Shown here: piece after piece, positions 63,114 to 64,000 of the stretch | Layout: each line of letters opens with the position of its first letter | How positions within the stretch are numbered: the stretch's first letter is position 1 | Assembly (NCBI RefSeq): GCF_014841125.1 | Contig: NZ_JACYTQ010000007.1 | Span: 1-64,000 of the forward strand | Direction: 5' to 3' | Origin: Echinicola arenosa | GTDB taxonomy: Bacteria > Bacteroidota > Bacteroidia > Cytophagales > Cyclobacteriaceae | Length of the DNA: 64,000 bases | Notes under the pieces: model-generated | Seen by the model: only the letters and a program-made list of their open reading frames with translations | Told to the model about the DNA's origin: nothing | Database searches by the model: none | Position numbers and translations under genes: made by a program

Positions 63114-64000
63114 ATGAAGTTTACTTCAGGGTGTAATAATATGTTAAACTTCTTTTCTACATCCGTTTGTATTTTCTCTGAAAGTGCTTTAATCGCCTCT
63201 CCATCTCCATCTCCATAATTAACTAGAACTAATGGCTGGTTTTTATGCACTCCTATAGATCCGAAAGTACGTCCTTTCCAACCTGCTTGCTCAATAAGCC
63301 AGGCTGCAGGAACTTTTACTTCTTTTGACTGCGGATATCCAGGAATAGTTGGATGTAAAGCTTTTAACTTTTCAAAATGTTCAAGACTCACCACCGGGTT
63401 CTTGAAAAAACTTCCTGCATTGCCGATCAGTTTTGGATCTGGCAACTTGCTTTGTCGGATAGATATGATCGCTTTACTGATATCGTCGATGGTAATCCCA
63501 ACTTCCGAAATACCCATTTCCTGAAGAGTTGTCTTTATAGCTCCGTAAGTAATATTTGGAGATGGGTGTTTTGAAAGTCTGTATGTGACATGTGTGATCA
63601 CATATTTATCACGAACAGTATTTTTAAAAATACTTTCTCTGTACCCAAAATTGCATTGATCATGATTGAATATTTCGACTTCCAAGGTTTCCCGATTGAC
63701 AGCTTCAAGGTGATCAAAAACTTCTTTTATTTCTACTCCATAAGCACCAATGTTTTGCATGGGTGAAGCTCCAACGGTACCTGGGATCAAAGATAAGTTT
63801 TCTATTCCGGCCCAGTTTTGATTAATGGCATATTGGACGAAGTCGTGCCATATTTCGCCCGCACCAACTTTTACCCATATATTATTTTGATTCTCTTTTT
63901 GAACAGTAATGCCTGTAATATTCATTTTTATGACCATAGCATAAATATCCTTGGTAAGAAGGATGTTGCTGCCTCCACCTAAAATAAATACTGGAATTTT
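63110..64000 (-). CDS. murB: UDP-N-acetylenolpyruvoylglucosamine reductase MurB (type I), partial
   Basis: The frame runs in from beyond the window end: codons from 64000 down encode KIPVFILGGGSNILLTKD, the FAD-binding loop, so the N-terminus is missing. It continues with LSLIPGTVGASPMQNIGAYG, the YRES Arg, the catalytic Ser in GNAGSFFKNP, and the C-terminal LHPEVNFI with the conserved Glu. This is type I (E. coli-like) MurB, unlike the type II copy at 43476. It is most likely the cell-wall enzyme. About 297 codons are visible. Confidence 0.92.
   Translation of the reverse strand, partial: KIPVFILGGGSNILLTKDIYAMVIKMNITGITVQKENQNNIWVKVGAGEIWHDFVQYAINQNWAGIENLSLIPGTVGASPMQNIGAYGVEIKEVFDHLEAVNRETLEVEIFNHDQCNFGYRESIFKNTVRDKYVITHVTYRLSKHPSPNITYGAIKTTLQEMGISEVGITIDDISKAIISIRQSKLPDPKLIGNAGSFFKNPVVSLEHFEKLKALHPTIPGYPQSKEVKVPAAWLIEQAGWKGRTFGSIGVHKNQPLVLVNYGDGDGEAIKALSEKIQTDVEKKFNILLHPEVNFI

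Overview
The window looks like chromosomal DNA of a Bacteroidota bacterium, most likely a Cytophagales (Cyclobacteriaceae-like) marine or soil glider; this is inferred, not proven. Supporting signs: AT-rich intergenic DNA, a promoter matching the Bacteroidota TTG-N19-TAnnTTTG consensus, few strong Shine-Dalgarno sites, housekeeping proteins of Bacteroidota style (DnaB, EtfBA, PckA, a DUF151/UVR nuclease-like protein, POT and CNT transporters), and two very large surface-polysaccharide loci.

Region 1 (1-15.8 kb): the edge of an IS1182-like insertion sequence, then a + strand polysaccharide locus. It encodes an ABC-type exporter (Wzm/Wzt-like, the ATPase carrying a C-terminal substrate-recognition domain), a PAPS-dependent sulfotransferase, a methyltransferase-like protein, and eleven glycosyltransferases (GT2, GT8-like and GT4 types) in a tightly overlapping chain. 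The product is probably a long, possibly sulfated, glycan exported by the ABC route.

Region 2 (16-23 kb): two paralogous, uncharacterised multi-pass membrane proteins around a polysaccharide deacetylase and a GNAT acetyltransferase; then a short transcription unit with a consensus promoter, two tandem tRNA-like sequences and a terminator; a small secreted protein; and the third copy of a dispersed 240-390 bp palindrome-rich repeat (other copies near 2.7 and 16 kb).

Region 3 (23-36 kb): housekeeping genes (dnaB, an MDR oxidoreductase, a TPR protein, etfB-etfA, a bifunctional-nuclease-like protein, a nucleoside transporter, cyclophilin, pckA, a peptide transporter), several small proteins including a 48-aa membrane protein and a 67-aa extremely acidic protein, and a lone response regulator. 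Most convergent gene pairs are separated by strong palindromic terminators.

Region 4 (36-62.4 kb): a second, Wzx/Wzy-type exopolysaccharide locus. A polyprenyl glycosylphosphotransferase and a secreted lyase-like lipoprotein lie on +. A roughly 22.5-kb minus-strand run then reads wza-wzc-wzy-GT2-pyruvyltransferase-wzx-two GNAT/FemAB-like proteins-deacetylase-two GT4-murA paralogue-second wzx-murB paralogue-GT2-DUF354 protein-GDP-mannose-dehydrogenase-like protein. The MurA/MurB-like pair inside this locus, separate from a second MurB at the right edge, suggests a lactyl-ether (muramic-acid-type) sugar nucleotide made for a secreted polymer. The window ends with a dCMP deaminase-like gene and the partial second murB.

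The signals most worth following are the EPS-embedded MurA/MurB pair, the promoter-driven class-II tRNA-like gene with a GUC anticodon, a 23-bp repeat upstream of export/polymerase genes in both loci, and the dispersed repeat whose stems change sequence while keeping pairing.
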